In this document: positions 53,144 to 61,972 of the stretch, piece by piece
How the letters are laid out: every line of letters begins with the position of its first letter
Position numbering within the stretch: the stretch's first letter is position 1
NCBI RefSeq assembly: GCF_009697385.1
Contig: NZ_VUNL01000001.1
Coordinates: 1-64,000 of the forward strand
From: Wylensekiella montiformis
GTDB lineage: Bacteria; Bacillota; Negativicutes; Selenomonadales; Selenomonadaceae
Reading direction: 5' to 3'
Length of the DNA stretch: 64,000 nucleotides
Position numbers and translations under genes: made by a program
The notes under the pieces: model-generated
Told to the model about the DNA's origin: nothing
The model's input: the letters and a program-made list of their open reading frames with translations, nothing else
Database searches by the model: none

Positions 53144-54828
53144 CAGCGATTCCCTCCCAGCACCATCTGATCCAGCCTTTTTCCTCCCGGAACCATCGGC
53201 AGCACATCTTCCTCTTCCGGAATCAGCACATCAATCAGCGCCGGGCCAGGCTCATTGAGGATCGCCGGCAGTCTGGCATCCAGTTCCTCCGGACTGCTCA
53301 GGCGATAGCCTTTGACGCCCATGGCTTCTGCCAGCCGGACAAAATCCGTTTTCCCCTTGAGCTCCGACTGGGAATAATGATGATTGTAGAACAGACGCTG
53401 CCATTGCCCGACCATGCCAAGAATACAGTTATGCAGAATAACGACCTTGACATCAATGTCATTATCGGCAATCGTGGCAAATTCCTGACAGTTCATCATG
53501 ATGCTGCCATCTCCGGTAAACAAAATCACGCGGCTTTCCGGGCAGCCGATTTTTGCCCCCATCGCCGCCGGCAGGCCGTATCCCATCGTCCCCTGCCCGC
53601 CGGAAGTCAGAAAATGACGCGGTTTATATACATCGAAGAACTGAGCCGCCCACATTTGATGCTGGCCAACATCCGTCACGGCAATCGTATCCGGATCGGA
53701 ACACTCACTGATCCGGCGTATCAAGGCCCCCGGCTTGATCTGGCCGGCCTCCTCCTTATAGCTGAACGGGTGCTCCCGGCTCATAGTCAGCGTGTGGTTC
53801 AGCCAGTCGCGATAACGCGCACCGTCGGCGCCGGCCTGAGCCAGCTTATCGCGGAACAGAGGCAGTGACCAGCGCAGATCGCCGATGACCCGGTAATCTG
53901 CTGCAACATTTTTATTGATCTCCGCCTCATCGAGCTCAAAATGAACAATTTTTGCCTTTGGTGCAAACCCCGAAACCTTACCGGTTACACGATCACTGAA
54001 ACGCATACCCATGCAGAGCAGAAGATCGCTTTCCTGAATGGCCATATTGGCTGCGTAGGAACCATGCATGCCTGCAAAGCCGAGGAATCCCTCCGTATCG
54101 GCAGCCACCGCGCCAAGGCCGAGCAAGGTACAGGTGACAGGAATCCCAAGATGGCGGACGAGGTCCCGTACGATATCAGAAGTCTCCGATCCAATGACAC
54201 CCCCGCCGACAAACAGCAGCGGACGCTTCGCATGCGTCACAGCTTCCACTACACTATCCAGTTCCTCTTCCCGGCCAATATACCGACCGGAATATCCGCG
54301 CAGATGCACTTCCTCCGGATACTGATAATCAAATTTCGTATCAAAGACATCCTTGGCCACATCAATGACCACCGGCCCCGGACGGCCGGTGCGGGCAATA
54401 AAAAAAGCTTCCTTTAAAACGCGCGGCAGGTCCCGGACATCCTTTACGAGATAATTATGCTTGGTAATCGGCGTGGTAATGCCAAAAATATCTGCCTCCT
54501 GAAACGAGTCCTTTCCAATATAGGGATTGGCGACCTGACCGGTAATACATACCAGCGGGACAGAATCGGTGCAGGCCGTTGCGATTCCCGTGATGAGATT
54601 GGTTGCTCCCGGTCCCGAAGTCGAAAAGACCACACCGACCTTTCCCGTAGCACGCGCATAACCATCAGCGGCATGAACCGCCCCCTGTTCATGCCGCGTG
54701 AGAATATGCGGGAATTTCATCTTATAGACCGCATCATACAGCGTAAGCACGGCGCCGCCCGGATATCCAAAAACGACGTCCACGCCTTCCTTTTTCAGGC
54801 TTTCCAACACAGCCTGTGCTCCATTCAT
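53143..54828 (-). CDS. ilvB: Acetolactate synthase large subunit
   Basis: A 561-residue ThDP enzyme. FGYPGGAVLTLYD and the catalytic Glu region THEQGAVHAADGYARATG-type (RHEQGAVHAADGYARATGK), FAD segment, and the ThDP/Mg motif FTGDGSIMMNCQEFATIADN are seen. It makes acetolactate for valine/leucine or acetohydroxybutyrate for isoleucine. ATG 54828 is chosen over an upstream TTG. No leader peptide or T-box is visible in the 180 bases upstream. Confidence 0.96.
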   Translation of the reverse strand: MNGAQAVLESLKKEGVDVVFGYPGGAVLTLYDAVYKMKFPHILTRHEQGAVHAADGYARATGKVGVVFSTSGPGATNLITGIATACTDSVPLVCITGQVANPYIGKDSFQEADIFGITTPITKHNYLVKDVRDLPRVLKEAFFIARTGRPGPVVIDVAKDVFDTKFDYQYPEEVHLRGYSGRYIGREEELDSVVEAVTHAKRPLLFVGGGVIGSETSDIVRDLVRHLGIPVTCTLLGLGAVAADTEGFLGFAGMHGSYAANMAIQESDLLLCMGMRFSDRVTGKVSGFAPKAKIVHFELDEAEINKNVAADYRVIGDLRWSLPLFRDKLAQAGADGARYRDWLNHTLTMSREHPFSYKEEAGQIKPGALIRRISECSDPDTIAVTDVGQHQMWAAQFFDVYKPRHFLTSGGQGTMGYGLPAAMGAKIGCPESRVILFTGDGSIMMNCQEFATIADNDIDVKVVILHNCILGMVGQWQRLFYNHHYSQSELKGKTDFVRLAEAMGVKGYRLSSPEELDARLPAILNEPGPALIDVLIPEEEDVLPMVPGGKRLDQMVLGGNR

Positions 54829-55010
54829 CAACAACCTAAAGCCCCCTTGGTCATCTATGGTTTACATGTTTTCAGTCAGTATTTTTATATTATACACTAT
54901 TTGTATACAAAGTTACAATACCATGGAACAAAGCTTAGCAATCCATAGTCAAAGCAGCAGGATGTCCCTATCCGAAAAAACGAAACCTCTTTTGGCGGTC
55001 GCTTCCCGAC

Positions 55011-55679
55011 TTAATGATGATCGCTGGCCAGTACAATCGCACTGACTTCGGCTGCGCCGGCCCGTTTCAGTGTTTCCGCGCAGGCCGACAAGGTGGCACC
55101 GGTTGTCATGATATCATCGAGCAGCAGGATTCGCCTGCCGTATACGCCCGCCCCGGGCGTTACGGAAAAGGCTCCGGACAAATTCACACGCCGCTGGGCC
55201 GCGGTCAGACGATACATCGGCACAGTAGCCCGGCAGCGCAGCAGCAGGCGCTCCACAGGCAGTCCGTTTTCCTGCAGCCAGCTGCCAAAGATCAGCTCCG
55301 ACTGATTAAAACCGCGCAGCCGTTCCCGACCTGCATGAAGAGGCACGGGAACCGCTACCTCCGCCGTCCGGACAAGGCGGCGGATCTCCTCATGCTGCAT
55401 AGCCTGACGCAGCAGCGTTGTCAGATACGGCAGGACGGCTTTCTGCTTCCGATACTTGAGCCGATAAATCAGCGGACGCAAACGGTCCCGATACAGTCCC
55501 AGAGCCCAGACCGGATCGACGGCTTCACGCATGGACGAAGAAAGCGGAATACGGTGCGGCATGCAAGCCAGCGGGAGGCAGACCTCACACCACTCCCCCC
55601 GCCTGCTGACATACGCATGACACAGCGGACAATGCGGCGGAAACAACAGATTCCAAAACGGTTCCAGCAAATCAATCAC
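55011..55679 (-). CDS. comF: ComF-family phosphoribosyltransferase-like protein
   Basis: A 222-residue protein: N-terminal zinc finger (PPHCPLC...EWCEVCLPL) and a C-terminal phosphoribosyltransferase domain with RRILLLDDIMTTGATLSACA. ComF is needed for DNA uptake in competent bacteria and may load DprA/RecA or work on single strands. A GTG start at 55679 overlaps the yqeB stop by 8 bases; the longer frame runs through yqeB and is rejected. The secretin/PilP-like pair of this window would fit a DNA-uptake system, but the genes are 13 kb apart. Confidence 0.9.
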   Translation of the reverse strand: MIDLLEPFWNLLFPPHCPLCHAYVSRRGEWCEVCLPLACMPHRIPLSSSMREAVDPVWALGLYRDRLRPLIYRLKYRKQKAVLPYLTTLLRQAMQHEEIRRLVRTAEVAVPVPLHAGRERLRGFNQSELIFGSWLQENGLPVERLLLRCRATVPMYRLTAAQRRVNLSGAFSVTPGAGVYGRRILLLDDIMTTGATLSACAETLKRAGAAEVSAIVLASDHH

Positions 55680-56514
55680 GATGAAAAAATCTCCTCTTGC
55701 CGGCCCGGTTCTCCCAGACGAGAATGGCTTCCAATACGGATCCGGCAACACATCGGGCCTTGTCGGAAATGGTAAAGCATTCTTCCTGTCCCATCGTCGG
55801 ATGAATATCGGCGATTTTTTCGCCCTGTACCACCAGAGCCCCGCGATGAAGGGCCCCCCGCAGGACCCCATTGATCGTCGCCTTCAGCTCCACAGTGCGC
55901 CCGTCCGGCGTATGAAGATGCGCGATCGGCTCTCCCCGCTTCACCATCAGGGAAATACTGCGCAGCATATCGAGCCTGCCGGCCTCCGGCGCAAAAATCA
56001 GATGCTCGATATTGCGATCAATCCCGACCGTTGCGTTCCATACATCCTGCTCCCGTGCCGAAAAGCCCTCGTAGATCAGGCGTCCCAAATTATGCCCGCG
56101 CATCGTTTCCACCACGACATCCACATCGCGGCCCGCGCAAAATCCAGGCCCCAGAGCAATAGTGTACTCTGCCATATTCCATTGCGTCCCCAGATTTTTA
56201 TGACAGACAATCGCATCCACCAGAATCTGCGGCTTCAGCTCGCGGACGCAGTGCGCCTCGGGATCCTCCAGCATCACCAGCTGCCCTTTCTTCAGCCGCT
56301 TCCGGGCCTCAGCCAGATTCTCCGCCCGATAGCACGTCACGCGCTCTACCGTCGTCTCCCCGCGATACATCGCATCCGAAAAAGCTACCCTTCTCCGCGT
56401 CGCTGTCGGACTTGCCTGCTCCAATGCCAATACATGGAACCCTGCTCGATACAGGGCATGAATTACACCACTGGCCAGTTCGCCGCCGCCCCGGACGATT
56501 ACCAAATGCTTCAT
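55672..56514 (-). CDS. yqeB: YqeB / EF2563-type selenium-dependent molybdenum hydroxylase accessory protein
   Basis: A 280-residue protein with an N-terminal Rossmann-like start (VIVRGGGELASGVIHALYRAGF), VDAIVCHKN and IALGPGFCAGRDVDVVVET, and a C-terminal biotin-like domain (VKRGEPIAHLHTPDGRTV and VQGEKIADIHPTMG). The family occurs with selenium-dependent molybdenum hydroxylases (xanthine dehydrogenase type) and may help mature the cofactor. None of those enzymes, nor selD or selA, is in the window. Confidence 0.85.
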   Translation of the reverse strand: MKHLVIVRGGGELASGVIHALYRAGFHVLALEQASPTATRRRVAFSDAMYRGETTVERVTCYRAENLAEARKRLKKGQLVMLEDPEAHCVRELKPQILVDAIVCHKNLGTQWNMAEYTIALGPGFCAGRDVDVVVETMRGHNLGRLIYEGFSAREQDVWNATVGIDRNIEHLIFAPEAGRLDMLRSISLMVKRGEPIAHLHTPDGRTVELKATINGVLRGALHRGALVVQGEKIADIHPTMGQEECFTISDKARCVAGSVLEAILVWENRAGKRRFFHRD

Positions 56515-56597
56515 TGCCTTCGCGCTCCCTTTTCTTTGGATTCGTTTCTATTATACTATATCTTTTCTTCTTTTACTCCTAACTTGGAAATATTTTG

Positions 56598-56646
56598 CAT
56601 TGTTCAGATAACTGCGCACAAAAGTATTGCAATTATCTGAACAATG
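56598..56646. promoter_or_regulatory. 14-bp inverted repeat over the ncRNA promoter
   Basis: CATTGTTCAGATAA (56598-56611) and TTATCTGAACAATG (56633-56646) are exact complements, 21 bases apart. The right arm fills most of the spacer between the -35 and -10 boxes, the left arm lies upstream. A dimeric regulator binding both arms, about 35 bp centre to centre, could control transcription. Function is inferred. Confidence 0.6.
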
Positions 56647-56655
56647 TGCTAATAT
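56627..56655 (+). promoter_or_regulatory. Promoter of the large noncoding RNA
   Basis: -35 TTGCAA (56627-56632), 17-nt spacer, -10 TAATAT (56650-56655), giving an expected start near 56662. Confidence 0.65.
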
Positions 56656-56661
56656 ATAAGT

Positions 56662-57254
56662 GTAAAGAGGAGATAGATAAACAAACCGGCAGGAAAGTAG
56701 TCCTGGAGGGCGGAATCCGGAAAGGTGTTTATCCAGCCGAAACAGGCTCTCTTCAAGAACTTACATGACTCGTTAGACGAAAGGATGTGAGTGGTTATTG
56801 AAGATATCGCTTCGCAGATCTCCTTTTCGGACTGACTAGCAAGTGCATCGGTGAAGAAAACGATTATCCATGAGGCAGGAATGAGACGTAATGATGGTCA
56901 GGCGACCGCCAGTCGTACTCAAGGCTATTGGAAGTCAGGCGCACACCGTCAGTTGACGAGGGGAAGAGACGCTATCCCGGGTAAATCTTTACGAATCATC
57001 TGGAAAACCAATCGAGACTATAGAAACTCTATCGTTATCGATAACGGCAAAGATGACATGGAAAAGTGTGTACACCAACGTGATCTGTAATCACAACAAG
57101 GTTTCAGCTGGACGTCTACATACGTGATCTAAGCGTAGCATGGTTCCTGCTCGAGAGGGAATCCTGCAGACAAATGAATACGAGGGACAACTTATATCTA
57201 TGGTTATCAACAACTAAAGCCGGTTCGCACGGAAAGATGTGAACCGGCTTTTGC
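56662..57254 (+). ncRNA. Large structured noncoding RNA candidate (about 590 nt)
   Basis: No convincing protein lies in this 780-base gap; the longest plus frame (56851-57090) lacks a ribosome binding site and family features. The transcript would run from the promoter at 56627-56655 to a strong terminator at 57216-57252. Local complementarity forms nested helices: GGAGAT (56669) with ATCTCC (56818) encloses ATAAACA/TGTTTAT (56677, 56726), CCGG/CCGG (56686, 56717), a CAGGA/TCCTG hairpin (56690, 56701), and a three-tier arm TCTTCAA/TTGAAGA, CTTACAT/ATGTGAG, TCGT/ACGA (56750-56804). Further stems include the self-complementary CGTTATCGATAACG (57033-57046) and GTGAT/ATCAC (57080, 57090). Size and ornate folding resemble classes such as ROOL, OLE or GOLLD; I cannot assign it to any. 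RNase P, tmRNA and group II motifs are absent. Confidence 0.65.
57216..57254 (+). terminator. Terminator of the large noncoding RNA
   Basis: AAAGCCGGTTC...GAACCGGCTTTT, an 11-bp GC-rich stem ending in TTTT. It stands 45 bases before the convergent radical SAM gene. Confidence 0.85.
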
Positions 57255-57298
57255 TATGCCTTTTTCTATGTTCCCTTTTATATTAATTGATTTAACGG

Positions 57299-57958
57299 TC
57301 AGCTGTCTTCGTATTCCCGCACGCGTAAAGTCAGTCCGCGCTCTTCGCAGATCTTCCGGCATTTGGCAATCTCATCCGGACCCTCGACTTTGTCGACAAT
57401 CGTCAGCACAACATGCGGAACGTATTTCTTACAGTGTTCCGCAAAAGTCAGCATGGCTTCATACGATTTCAGCCCATACTTCGCCCGCGTCAGTTCATAG
57501 TACCGCTGAGCATTCGACGCATTGAGGCTTATGGATACCGTATCGAGCAGGCCTTTAAAATCCGCCGCAATTTCACGTCCGTATTCCAGTTCACCCAAGC
57601 CATTGGTATTAAGGCGCGTCGGCATATCCGGATGGTGCTGTTTAACATAGCGAAGCAATGCGGTCAACTTCTCCAGCTGCATCGTCGGCTCGCCAAAGCC
57701 GCAGAAAACAACTTCGCGGATGTATTCCCATGGGACTGCGTCAAGTGCGGCGCGAAAATCCTCCAATGACGGCGTTTTTTTCAGCCACAGCGAATGATTT
57801 TCGGCCATTTTTTTCATATTGCGCAGACAGAAGGTACAAGCGCAATTGCATTCATTGGTCACATTGACATAGAGATTTCTTTTTCCTTCCGGCTGAATGC
57901 GCAGACTTTCTTCCAGCGGCAGGTACTTCCCGCCCTTGTGGGTCGCATAAACCAGCAT
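57299..57958 (-). CDS. Radical SAM protein, TatD-associated type
   Basis: A 219-residue radical SAM protein. The cluster motif NECNCACTFCLRNMK has C-x3-C-x2-C, followed by EVVFCGFGEPTMQ (GGE-like SAM motif) and SISLNASNAQRYYEL. The short form and the N-terminal NLYVNVTNECNC resemble the TatD-linked radical SAM family; its reaction is unknown. It ends at 57299 and begins one base before the pdxK stop, so it is coupled to the pyridoxal kinase. Confidence 0.82.
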   Translation of the reverse strand: MLVYATHKGGKYLPLEESLRIQPEGKRNLYVNVTNECNCACTFCLRNMKKMAENHSLWLKKTPSLEDFRAALDAVPWEYIREVVFCGFGEPTMQLEKLTALLRYVKQHHPDMPTRLNTNGLGELEYGREIAADFKGLLDTVSISLNASNAQRYYELTRAKYGLKSYEAMLTFAEHCKKYVPHVVLTIVDKVEGPDEIAKCRKICEERGLTLRVREYEDS

Positions 57959-57959
57959 A

Positions 57960-58787
57960 TCAATTCAACTCCCTCAGATATTCCTCAAACGGCAGACCAT
58001 AATTCCAGGGAAGGTCCAGTTCCACAGCAAAGGCAAGGCATTTGCTGATAAACGAGGCTGCTTTGCGAACCGCCTGCGTCAGAGGCTCGCCGTTGATCAG
58101 GCTCCCCGCAACGATCGCGGCAAAAGCATCGCCGGATCCCGAACGGTCACCGCCTACCTTCTTCACCTGCAGCACCGTCCCTCGTCCCGCCTCATAGACG
58201 AAATTGCGGATTGTATCTTCCCCTCCGCTAAGGCCCGTGATCACCACCTGAGACGGCCCCCGATCAGCCAGCGCGCCTGCCATATATTCCAGTTCCTGAT
58301 CCGAAACTACGCCGTCCTCCGGGTAGGAAATCCCCAGCAGCTGACAGGCTTCCGTGAGATTCGGCGTAATGAGGTCAGCAAAGGACAGCAGCACGCGCAT
58401 CCTGTCGCACATCTCTTGTGTATACGAGCTGTACAGCCTGCCATAATCGCCCATAACCGGATCAACCATAACCCGCGTCGACGGACGCTTGAAACGCCGG
58501 ATAAAATCAGAAACGATCTCAATCTGCCGGACCGACCCCAAAAAACCCGTACAAATTCCGTCAAAAGACAGATGATTCTTTTCCCAACTGTCAATATACG
58601 GGCGCATGCGATCCGTGTAATCATCCAGAAAATGATGCGGAAAGCCCGTATGAACGGACAAAACCGCCGTTGGCAGCGGACAGGCCTGTATCTTCATAGC
58701 GGAAATGAGCGGCAGCTCCACAGCTACGGAACACCGGCCGAAGCCCGTAATGTCATTGACTAAGGCAATGCGTTTCTGACGTTTCAA
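57960..58787 (-). CDS. Pyridoxal/pyridoxamine kinase
   Basis: A 275-residue ribokinase-fold enzyme: VNDITGFGRCSVAVELP, LSVHTGFPHHFLDDYT, MVDPVMGDYGRLYSS, ITPNLTEACQLLG and the anion-hole KVGGDRSGSGDAFAAIVAG (catalytic Asp). It phosphorylates pyridoxal for cofactor salvage. A TTG start at 58787 fits best: GGGAGAG lies 6 bases upstream and it gives the conserved N terminus; the longer frame overlaps queF. Confidence 0.92.
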   Translation of the reverse strand: MKRQKRIALVNDITGFGRCSVAVELPLISAMKIQACPLPTAVLSVHTGFPHHFLDDYTDRMRPYIDSWEKNHLSFDGICTGFLGSVRQIEIVSDFIRRFKRPSTRVMVDPVMGDYGRLYSSYTQEMCDRMRVLLSFADLITPNLTEACQLLGISYPEDGVVSDQELEYMAGALADRGPSQVVITGLSGGEDTIRNFVYEAGRGTVLQVKKVGGDRSGSGDAFAAIVAGSLINGEPLTQAVRKAASFISKCLAFAVELDLPWNYGLPFEEYLRELN

Positions 58788-58827
58788 TCTTCTCTCTCCC
58801 AGACTTTCCTGTCCCTGCCGGATCGGA

Positions 58828-59322
58828 TCATCGATTATCGACCCGGTCCATTGCGACCAGATCATGCTCCATAAAGCGATGCGCCGCAAGCTGCTCAAAT
58901 TTGGTCCCCGGACGCCCATAATTGGCATACGGATCAATCGAGATACCGCCGCGCGGCAGGAACTTTCCCCACACCTCAATATATTTCGGATCCATAAGAT
59001 GAATGAGATCCTTCATGATGATATTTACGACGTCTTCATGAAAATCGCCATGATTGCGGAAGCTCACCAGATAGAGCTTGAGGGATTTGCTTTCTACCAT
59101 CCGCTCTCCCGGCACATAACTGATATAGATGGTCGCATAATCCGGCTGTCCGGTAATCGGACAGAGCGCCGTAAACTCCGGGCAATTGAACTTGACCCAG
59201 TAATCATGATCCGGATGACGATTTTGGAACGTCTCCAAAATCTCCGGACAATAGTCATAATGATATGCGACTTTCTTCTCCCCGAGAAGCGTAATCTCCT
59301 CTTCTTTCTTATCGCGTGCCAT
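58828..59322 (-). CDS. queF: NADPH-dependent preQ0 reductase
   Basis: A 164-residue unimodular QueF. The thioimide-forming Cys54 is in [20 protein letters not shown], and the substrate Glu and NADPH motif are in [21 protein letters not shown]. It reduces preQ0 to preQ1 for queuosine in tRNA. ATG 59322 follows AGAGGAG. The other que genes are not in the window. Confidence 0.97.
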   Translation of the reverse strand: MARDKKEEEITLLGEKKVAYHYDYCPEILETFQNRHPDHDYWVKFNCPEFTALCPITGQPDYATIYISYVPGERMVESKSLKLYLVSFRNHGDFHEDVVNIIMKDLIHLMDPKYIEVWGKFLPRGGISIDPYANYGRPGTKFEQLAAHRFMEHDLVAMDRVDNR

Positions 59323-59323
59323 A

Positions 59324-61021
59324 TTATCTCCTCTGTTGTAAAAATTTCTCCTCAAAGTTTTCTACGCTTTCCGGATGACCAAAAAGATATCCCTGAATGG
59401 AATCCGCACCGCATTCCTCTGTCAGCAGACGGTATTCTGCCTCATCCTCCACGCCCTCAATGCAGCATTTGATGCCAATGCTGTGACAAAGGGAAACGAC
59501 GGAGCGGACCAGCTGCCGGTCAAAATCATTTTCCAGAATCTTTTTCACAAACTCCCGGTCGATCTTGACGATATCGCAGGACAGATATTTCAGCGAAGCC
59601 AGGGAGGAATAACCCGTACCGAAATCGTCCATGGCGATGGCAATGCCCTGCCGCCGGAAAGCATCAAACTGCTTGTTGACAAAGCTCCAATCCGCGACAA
59701 TTTTACTCTCCGTCAGCTCAAGGACTACCGCCTCAGGCGGAAGATCATAACGCTGCAGGCAGGCTGCCGCAAATTCCTTGAACGAAAGATCACGAACCTG
59801 CTCATAGCTCATATTGACGCTGATGCGAAAATCCGGTATAGTCCGCCGCCAAATGGAGCAAGTCCTCACCGCTTCTTCAAAAATCCACTTGCCCACGGGA
59901 ATGATGAGCTTTGTCTCTTCCAGAATCGGAATAAACTCCATCGGAGCAACCATCCGCCCCTTAGGATTTTTCCAGCGCAGCAATGCCTCCGCACCGATCA
60001 GCTTCTGATCGGCTGCACGGACCTGCGGCTGATAAAACAGGCTGAAGCCGGTACAGCCATTCTTTACGCTTTCCCACAGGCTGTCGCGCATAGAAATGGA
60101 GCGGACCCAGCGATTATATTCCTCTTTGCTGAAAACGACATTGCGGTTCTTTCCTTTCCGCTTCGCAATGTCCATAGCCGCTTCCGCATGTTTATGCAGC
60201 ACCAGGTAATCTTTTCCCGCCGCCGGATAAAAAACCGTCCCGCAGGAAGCCGTACAGAAGTATTTCCGGCCGTCAATATCCTGCGGACGGGACAGCGCGC
60301 TCTGTACGCTGACAAAAATCTCATGCACTTCCTGTTCGCCGGCATGCGGATAAATAAGTGCAAATTCATCGCCGTCCAGCTTGAACAGCGTCAAGGCCTG
60401 CGGCAAAACGTTGCCGAGCACACGCGCTACGCGCTTCAAAACCATATCGCCCATGATCCGGTTATATGTTTCATTGACGATCTTAAAATTATCCAGGCCG
60501 AACACCATGATCGCGCCGCCCTCACCAGTAGCGCGATATTCCGCTAAGGCCAGCTTGACCGCATGCTCAAACTGATATTTATTCAGCAGGCCGGTCACCT
60601 CATCCGCCTGATTGCGTTGTGCCATCCTCGACATCATACCGACAAACAGCTCCGGATTGCCGTCCCGGTCCGTTCCCACACGGCCGCGGCTTCGGATCCA
60701 TACATACTCGCCTTTCCTCGTCCGGACCCGATACTCCATCGCCTGTTCAAAAAGAGTATGCGAGGTAGTAATACCGCGGATGGATGCCAGATACGGGCCA
60801 CGTTCCTCCGGATGAATCAGCGGCGCCCAGTAGGAATCCATATCCTGCAGAACTTCCCCCGGAAGTTCAAAGTCCTGTACCAGATTCGGCGAGATCATAA
60901 CGGTATTCTGTTTGAGATCCATAAAGAAAAGATATCCATCCGTTGTCTTCTTCAACAGATCGAAAAAATATTTGAAACGCTTCAGACAAGGGCTCAAGGG
61001 GATACGATTACTCTTTCTCAT
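59324..61021 (-). CDS. PAS-GGDEF-EAL cyclic-di-GMP protein
   Basis: A protein of about 565 residues: a PAS sensor (about 20-130; ends with [20 protein letters not shown], a PAC motif), GGDEF domain (about 130-290) with the signature [17 protein letters not shown], and EAL domain (about 300-560) with [43 protein letters not shown] and EGVEDEAEY. The EAL catalytic residues look complete. The GGDEF motif is DGDEF, so cyclase activity may be weak, absent or GTP-sensing. No signal peptide or membrane helix is seen. The start could also be 61030 or 61048. It abuts queF. Confidence 0.92.
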   Translation of the reverse strand: MRKSNRIPLSPCLKRFKYFFDLLKKTTDGYLFFMDLKQNTVMISPNLVQDFELPGEVLQDMDSYWAPLIHPEERGPYLASIRGITTSHTLFEQAMEYRVRTRKGEYVWIRSRGRVGTDRDGNPELFVGMMSRMAQRNQADEVTGLLNKYQFEHAVKLALAEYRATGEGGAIMVFGLDNFKIVNETYNRIMGDMVLKRVARVLGNVLPQALTLFKLDGDEFALIYPHAGEQEVHEIFVSVQSALSRPQDIDGRKYFCTASCGTVFYPAAGKDYLVLHKHAEAAMDIAKRKGKNRNVVFSKEEYNRWVRSISMRDSLWESVKNGCTGFSLFYQPQVRAADQKLIGAEALLRWKNPKGRMVAPMEFIPILEETKLIIPVGKWIFEEAVRTCSIWRRTIPDFRISVNMSYEQVRDLSFKEFAAACLQRYDLPPEAVVLELTESKIVADWSFVNKQFDAFRRQGIAIAMDDFGTGYSSLASLKYLSCDIVKIDREFVKKILENDFDRQLVRSVVSLCHSIGIKCCIEGVEDEAEYRLLTEECGADSIQGYLFGHPESVENFEEKFLQQRR

Positions 61022-61155
61022 ATTCATCATCCTATTTGCCAAAATCAAGGATCCCTGTTCCTTCCATATAATATAAGTCTATCATATACCAAAAAGCCCG
61101 TAAGAATCAAGCACTTATATGGGACAAAAGTCTCATACAAGCTGGATAGACAAAA

Positions 61156-61188
61156 CGGCCTGCTTTCAAAGGAAAGCAGGCCGCTGTC
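61156..61188 (-). terminator. Terminator of the sdh/frd operon
   Basis: Minus strand CGGCCTGCTTTC-cttt-GAAAGCAGGCCG followed by TTTTG, 15 bases past the sdhB stop. Confidence 0.85.
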
Positions 61189-61202
61189 AAATGCCGTATT
61201 TC

Positions 61203-61955
61203 TTATTTGTTGAAGATATTCTTCAATGCCTGTTTATTGACATCGCGATTCAGCTGAGCGAGATACGTCGTCAGCTTGATATTCTTCGGGCAAACCTCGA
61301 CACAGTTCTGGCTGTTGCCGCAGCTCGTGATGCCGCCCTTCTCCATCAGGGCGTTCAAACGCTTCGGCGCATCGAACTTCCCGAGCGGATGGAGATTGAA
61401 AAGATAAGCCTGCACCGTCGGTGCCGGTCCGATAAAGTCAGACTGCGGGCCGACATTCGGGCATGCCTCCAGGCAGCAGCCGCAGGTCATGCAGTGCGAA
61501 ATCTCATAGGCGGTCTGGGCCGTATACGGATTCTGGATCGGAGCATCCTTGACTTCCCAGGTTCCGTCCACTTCCACCCAGCCCTGAATGCGCTTGAGGC
61601 TCTCGAACATGACGGAGCGGTCGATCAGCAGGTCACGGATGACCGGGAAGGTACGAGCCGGCTGCAGATGAATCGGCTGCTTAAGCTGATCCACCAGAGA
61701 GCAGCAGGCCTGCCGTGCCTTGCCATTGATGACCATCATGCAGGCACCGCATACCTTCTCCAGGCAGTTGCACTCCCAGACGACCGGAGCGACTTTTTTA
61801 CCGTCCACCGTGACCGGATTCTTCTGAATTTCCATCAGGGCTGCAACAACGTTGAGACCCGGGCGATATTCTACATCGAACTCCTGCGTGTACGGCTTTT
61901 CATTCGGACCGTCCTGGCGCTCGATTACGAATCTGACTGTTTTCTGTTCTGCCAT
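61203..61955 (-). CDS. sdhB: Succinate dehydrogenase/fumarate reductase iron-sulfur subunit
   Basis: A 250-residue protein with the three cluster motifs: [2Fe-2S] CNCLEKVCGACMMVINGKAR, [4Fe-4S] CMTCGCCLEACPN, and [3Fe-4S]/[4Fe-4S] CGNSQNCVEVCPKN. It passes electrons between SdhA and the membrane cytochrome b. In an anaerobic propionate producer the complex probably works as fumarate reductase. It is 17 bases after sdhA. Confidence 0.96.
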   Translation of the reverse strand: MAEQKTVRFVIERQDGPNEKPYTQEFDVEYRPGLNVVAALMEIQKNPVTVDGKKVAPVVWECNCLEKVCGACMMVINGKARQACCSLVDQLKQPIHLQPARTFPVIRDLLIDRSVMFESLKRIQGWVEVDGTWEVKDAPIQNPYTAQTAYEISHCMTCGCCLEACPNVGPQSDFIGPAPTVQAYLFNLHPLGKFDAPKRLNALMEKGGITSCGNSQNCVEVCPKNIKLTTYLAQLNRDVNKQALKNIFNK

Positions 61956-61972
61956 TTGTATTGTCCTCCCTC

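Noticed and set aside
54829-55010. T-box or leader peptide before ilvB
   Set aside because: No T-box motif (TGGNACCGCG) or short ORF rich in branched-chain codons followed by a terminator was visible.
55680-55871. Longer ComF start
   Set aside because: It would overlap the coding part of yqeB in another frame; the zinc finger normally starts near the N terminus, as given by GTG 55679.
56851-57090. 79-codon plus-strand ORF inside the ncRNA region
   Set aside because: No ribosome binding site at the ATG, odd composition rich in Arg/Asn, no recognisable family, and it cuts across predicted helices.
56662-57254. Group II intron, RNase P RNA or tmRNA as identity of the large RNA
   Set aside because: No reverse transcriptase or domain V hairpin, no conserved RNase P sequences (GAGGAAAGTCC, ACAGAA), and no tmRNA tag frame or tRNA-like ends.
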